This document shows, piece after piece, positions 6,528-9,029 of a stretch of 9,029 bases of DNA (position 1 is its first letter; the number at the start of each line of letters is the position of its first letter). Below the pieces are notes generated by a model, which saw only the letters and a program-made list of their open reading frames with translations, did no database searches and had not been told where the DNA came from. The position numbers and the translations under genes are program-made. The stretch is from JBMYQA01 sp049600855. Lineage in GTDB: Bacteria; Bacteroidota; Bacteroidia; Cytophagales; Flammeovirgaceae. The DNA lies in assembly GCA_049600855.1 (NCBI GenBank), contig JBMYQA010000257.1, positions 1-9,029 on the forward strand. Reading direction: 5' to 3'.

Positions 6528-6623
6528 AATAATGAGACATAATGACTTTTTTTTACACTAAATATTGAATGGAATACTACTTGATCATTATTGATTAAGC
6601 AATTATCAATTAAAAAAACGACA

Positions 6624-7535
6624 ATGGACAAAGAAAAAATCTTCAATCATAAAATAAGGAACCTGTTCCACACCATCGTGCTGATTGCAGGTATGGGAGG
6701 CTTAATGGCATTATTAGGTTATTTAATGGCTGGAGTAACAGGAATTTATTGGTCCGTATTATTAGCGTTAGGTATTCTTACATTTGGGCAAGTTTCACCC
6801 AAACTCATTTTGAAAATTCAAAAGGCGCGTGCTTTATCTCCATATGAAGCCCCTGAATTGTTTGATTTAATAAGAGAACTAGCCTATCGCGCAGGATTAA
6901 GTAATATCCCTAAATTGTATTATGTACCCAGTCGTAGTCTGAATGCTTTTGCATTAGGCAGTAAGCAAGATGCATATATTGGTATTACGGCAGGCTTGAT
7001 CAATACGCTGAATATGAATGAAATGGCTGGTGTTTTGGCACATGAAATGAGTCATATTAAAAATAATGATATGCGTGTAATGAGTATAGCGCGTTTATTT
7101 CACCAAATCACCAATAGCTTTTCTACCATTGGTAAAATCATGCTGTTTCTAAGTTTACCTTTATTGGTATTTGGGTATTCTCCGTTCTCATTTGTGGCCA
7201 TTCTGCTGCTGCTTTTTGCGCCAACCATTAGTGATTTAATGCAAATGGCATTATCGAGAACACGAGAATTTGAGGCCGATTTGGACGCAGCTAGACTCAC
7301 TGGCGATCCAAATGATTTGGCAAGTGCGCTAAAGAAGTTGGACTATTATACGACTAACCCATTTACGCGTTTGTTTGGGAAAGCGAATTATCCTGAGGCA
7401 TTGAGTACGCACCCAGCAACTAAAGAACGGGTAAGGCGGTTAATGGAGTTGTATAAAACTGAAAATTATCACGCACGAACAGGGTATTTCAAGCCTAATG
7501 TCAGGGTAATTTATCCCAAAGTGAGTGCCATATAA
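6624..7535 (+). CDS. HtpX-like M48 family membrane metalloprotease
   Basis: This is a zinc metalloprotease of the M48B/HtpX type, which acts in the inner membrane on damaged or misassembled membrane proteins. From the ATG at 6624 it has 303 residues, close to E. coli HtpX (293). Hydrophobic segments lie at about 14-37, 40-58, 170-187 and 188-206, the usual four. The catalytic helix HEMSH (140-144) lies in VLAHEMSHIKNND, giving His140 and His144 as zinc ligands and Glu141 as catalytic base. The third ligand is expected at Glu215 in SRTREFEAD (211-219), the ExxxD motif. THPATKERVRRL (262-273) is the conserved C-terminal element. The frame is open to a TTG at 6591, which would add 11 residues. 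The ATG is preferred because it follows an A-rich leader and the extra residues are polar and low-complexity. The gene appears to be its own transcription unit, with a promoter candidate at 6499-6527 and a strong terminator 12 bases after its stop. The true htpX role versus another M48 paralogue is not proven. Confidence 0.92.
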   Translation: MDKEKIFNHKIRNLFHTIVLIAGMGGLMALLGYLMAGVTGIYWSVLLALGILTFGQVSPKLILKIQKARALSPYEAPELFDLIRELAYRAGLSNIPKLYYVPSRSLNAFALGSKQDAYIGITAGLINTLNMNEMAGVLAHEMSHIKNNDMRVMSIARLFHQITNSFSTIGKIMLFLSLPLLVFGYSPFSFVAILLLLFAPTISDLMQMALSRTREFEADLDAARLTGDPNDLASALKKLDYYTTNPFTRLFGKANYPEALSTHPATKERVRRLMELYKTENYHARTGYFKPNVRVIYPKVSAI

Positions 7536-7546
7536 TATAAGCAAAA

Positions 7547-7581
7547 GTTGTTCGTAGAGCGTTCTAGCCTCTACGAACAAC
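7547..7581. terminator. Bidirectional terminator between the M48 gene and alaS
   Basis: GTTGTTCGTAGAG (7547-7559) and CTCTACGAACAAC (7569-7581) are perfect 13-base inverted repeats with a 9-nt loop, in the 56-bp gap between convergent genes. On the minus strand the stem is followed by TTTTGCTT, a good U-tract for the end of alaS. On the + strand the downstream sequence is AT-rich but has only short T-runs. It is the strongest hairpin in the window. Confidence 0.85.
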
Positions 7582-7591
7582 CTAAATAACT

Positions 7592-9029
7592 TTAAATTAA
7601 CGCTTCCGCTTTTTTAACGACATTGCCCAATCCACTTAAATCTTTTCCGCCAGCAGTCGCGAAAAACGCTTGTCCACCACCGCCTCCTTTAATCTCTTTG
7701 GCTAACTCACGCACCATTTTACCCGCATTATAGCCTTTTTCGGCAACGAGGTTGTCAGAAATCATAATGCCAATTTGGGGTTTGCCAGCAATGTCTGCGG
7801 CAAGCACTAGAAAGAGATTATCTACTTTTTGCTTTAATTCAAAAGCCAATTGACGCAATCCATCGGCATGAGGCAACGCGATTTGCTGAGCAATGAAATT
7901 GATGCCATCTTTTGCCTGTTGGCTTTGAATTAACTGTTCTTTTACCTGTGCCAATTCTTTTTGTTGATAAGCTGCGATTTGCTTTTCCAACTGCTGCTTT
8001 TCTTCTACCAACTTCTCAACCGTCTTGCGTAAATCTTTCGGATTTTTAAAGATGGTTTTGATGTCATTCACCAAATTAAGCTGCTCATTTACAAAAGATT
8101 CAGCACGATCAGCGGTAATGGCTTCAATTCTTCGTACTCCTGCAGCTACAGAACTCTCAGCGGTAATTTTCAACAAGCCGATTTTTCCCGTAGCAGGTAC
8201 GTGAATACCGCCACATAATTCTACCGAGTAATTTTTATCAAACGTAATGACCCGCACAAAGTCCCCGTATTTTTCGCCAAACAGTGCCATCGCTCCCATT
8301 TCTTTTGCCGTTTCTATAGGAACATTTCGTTGTTCATTTAGCTGGATATTCTCCCTGATTTTTTGATTCGTACGAATTTCCACTTGCGCAATTTCTTCAG
8401 GAGTCATGGCTTGGAAGTGTGAAAAGTCAAATCGTAAGCCTTTATCGTGTACCAAAGAGCCTTTCTGAGCCACATGATCGCCCAGAACCTCACGCAAAGC
8501 AGCATGGAGTAGGTGGGTCGCACTGTGGTTATTCGCTGTTAAATCACGCTTTTGAACATTTACCTTCGCTTCAAAAGTTACGGTAGGATCAGCAGGCAGT
8601 TTGTTGGTGTAGTGAATGATCAGATCATTTTCTTTTTGGGTATCAATCACGCCAATCTTTTCATCGCCATACATTAACACGCCAGTATCTCCAACCTGTC
8701 CACCACTTTCTGCATAAAAAGGCGTTTGATTAAGCACGACTTGGTAGAAGGTTTTCTTTTTCTCAGTAACTTCTCGATAGCGTAAAACTTGAACGGAACT
8801 TTCGGTATAATCGTAGCCAATGAACTCCGTTAAATCACCTTCACGGATGGTAATCCAATCCCCCTTTTCTGATTCTGCTGCTTTTCTTGAACGGTCTTTT
8901 TGTTCTTGTAACGCTTTATTGAAGCCTGCTTTATCGATGGTTGAACCATTTTCACGCGCAATTAACTCCGTTAAATCTACTGGGAATCCAAAGGTGTCAT
9001 ACAATTTGAATACAATATCCCCTGGGATA
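7592..9029 (-). CDS. alaS: Alanyl-tRNA synthetase, 3' part (runs off the right edge)
   Basis: AlaRS charges tRNA-Ala and removes misactivated Ser and Gly. Only the C-terminal 478 or so residues are in the window. The frame stays open to the edge, reading IPGDIVFKLYDTFGFPVDL, so the codon at 9004 is an internal TTG leucine and not a start. Numbering from that Leu as 1, the end of the catalytic half is followed by the editing domain. Its zinc-site motifs are HSATH (160-164) and CGGIH (264-268, Cys264 and His268), both intact. FYAESGGQVGDTG lies at 96-108. A coiled-coil stretch lies at about 322-358, rich in Lys, Glu and Gln. The C-Ala domain ends the protein with GGGGGQAFFATAGG at about 441-454. 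All expected C-terminal parts are present, so the gene is probably intact. The aminoacylation core, start and promoter lie outside. It converges on the M48 gene, with a shared terminator. Confidence 0.97.
   Translation of the reverse strand, partial: IPGDIVFKLYDTFGFPVDLTELIARENGSTIDKAGFNKALQEQKDRSRKAAESEKGDWITIREGDLTEFIGYDYTESSVQVLRYREVTEKKKTFYQVVLNQTPFYAESGGQVGDTGVLMYGDEKIGVIDTQKENDLIIHYTNKLPADPTVTFEAKVNVQKRDLTANNHSATHLLHAALREVLGDHVAQKGSLVHDKGLRFDFSHFQAMTPEEIAQVEIRTNQKIRENIQLNEQRNVPIETAKEMGAMALFGEKYGDFVRVITFDKNYSVELCGGIHVPATGKIGLLKITAESSVAAGVRRIEAITADRAESFVNEQLNLVNDIKTIFKNPKDLRKTVEKLVEEKQQLEKQIAAYQQKELAQVKEQLIQSQQAKDGINFIAQQIALPHADGLRQLAFELKQKVDNLFLVLAADIAGKPQIGIMISDNLVAEKGYNAGKMVRELAKEIKGGGGGQAFFATAGGKDLSGLGNVVKKAEALI

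Noticed and set aside
6591..6623. A TTG-initiated extension of the M48 protease by 11 residues.
   Set aside because: The ATG at 6624 follows an A-rich leader and gives a family-typical N-terminus. The added residues show no conserved pattern.

Overview
The window looks like a chromosomal segment of a Bacteroidota bacterium, probably a Cytophagales-like lineage, although the order cannot be fixed from sequence alone. The grounds are AT-rich DNA, A-rich leaders instead of clear Shine-Dalgarno sites, two matches to the Bacteroidota promoter form (TTG, 17-23 nt, TAnnTTTG), and a C-terminal domain in the large gene that resembles a lipoprotein family I know from Bacteroidota. There is no sign of phage, insertion sequences, CRISPR, tRNA or rRNA.

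Layout from left to right: queG (epoxyqueuosine reductase, +) meets corA (Mg2+/Co2+ channel, -) stop codon to stop codon with no base between. Upstream of corA on the same strand is an RluA-family pseudouridine synthase gene. A gap of about 550 bp with several inverted repeats but no convincing gene then separates this from a + strand pair: a 925-residue membrane-anchored VIT-VWA protein and, 4 bp behind it, a small NTF2-like protein. Next is an HtpX-like M48 membrane metalloprotease (+) with its own promoter candidate. A 13-bp-stem bidirectional terminator separates it from the convergent 3' part of alaS (-), which runs off the right edge.

Most genes are housekeeping: tRNA wobble modification (queG), RNA pseudouridylation (rluA family), alanyl-tRNA synthesis with editing (alaS), divalent cation uptake (corA) and membrane protein quality control (M48). 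The accessory part is the VIT-VWA/NTF2-like pair. Its large protein has an intact MIDAS metal site and, in its last 200 or so residues, a helical domain that looks like a Bacteroidota family otherwise found as stand-alone lipoproteins. That domain combination is the most interesting item here. I see no complete novel defence or mobile system.
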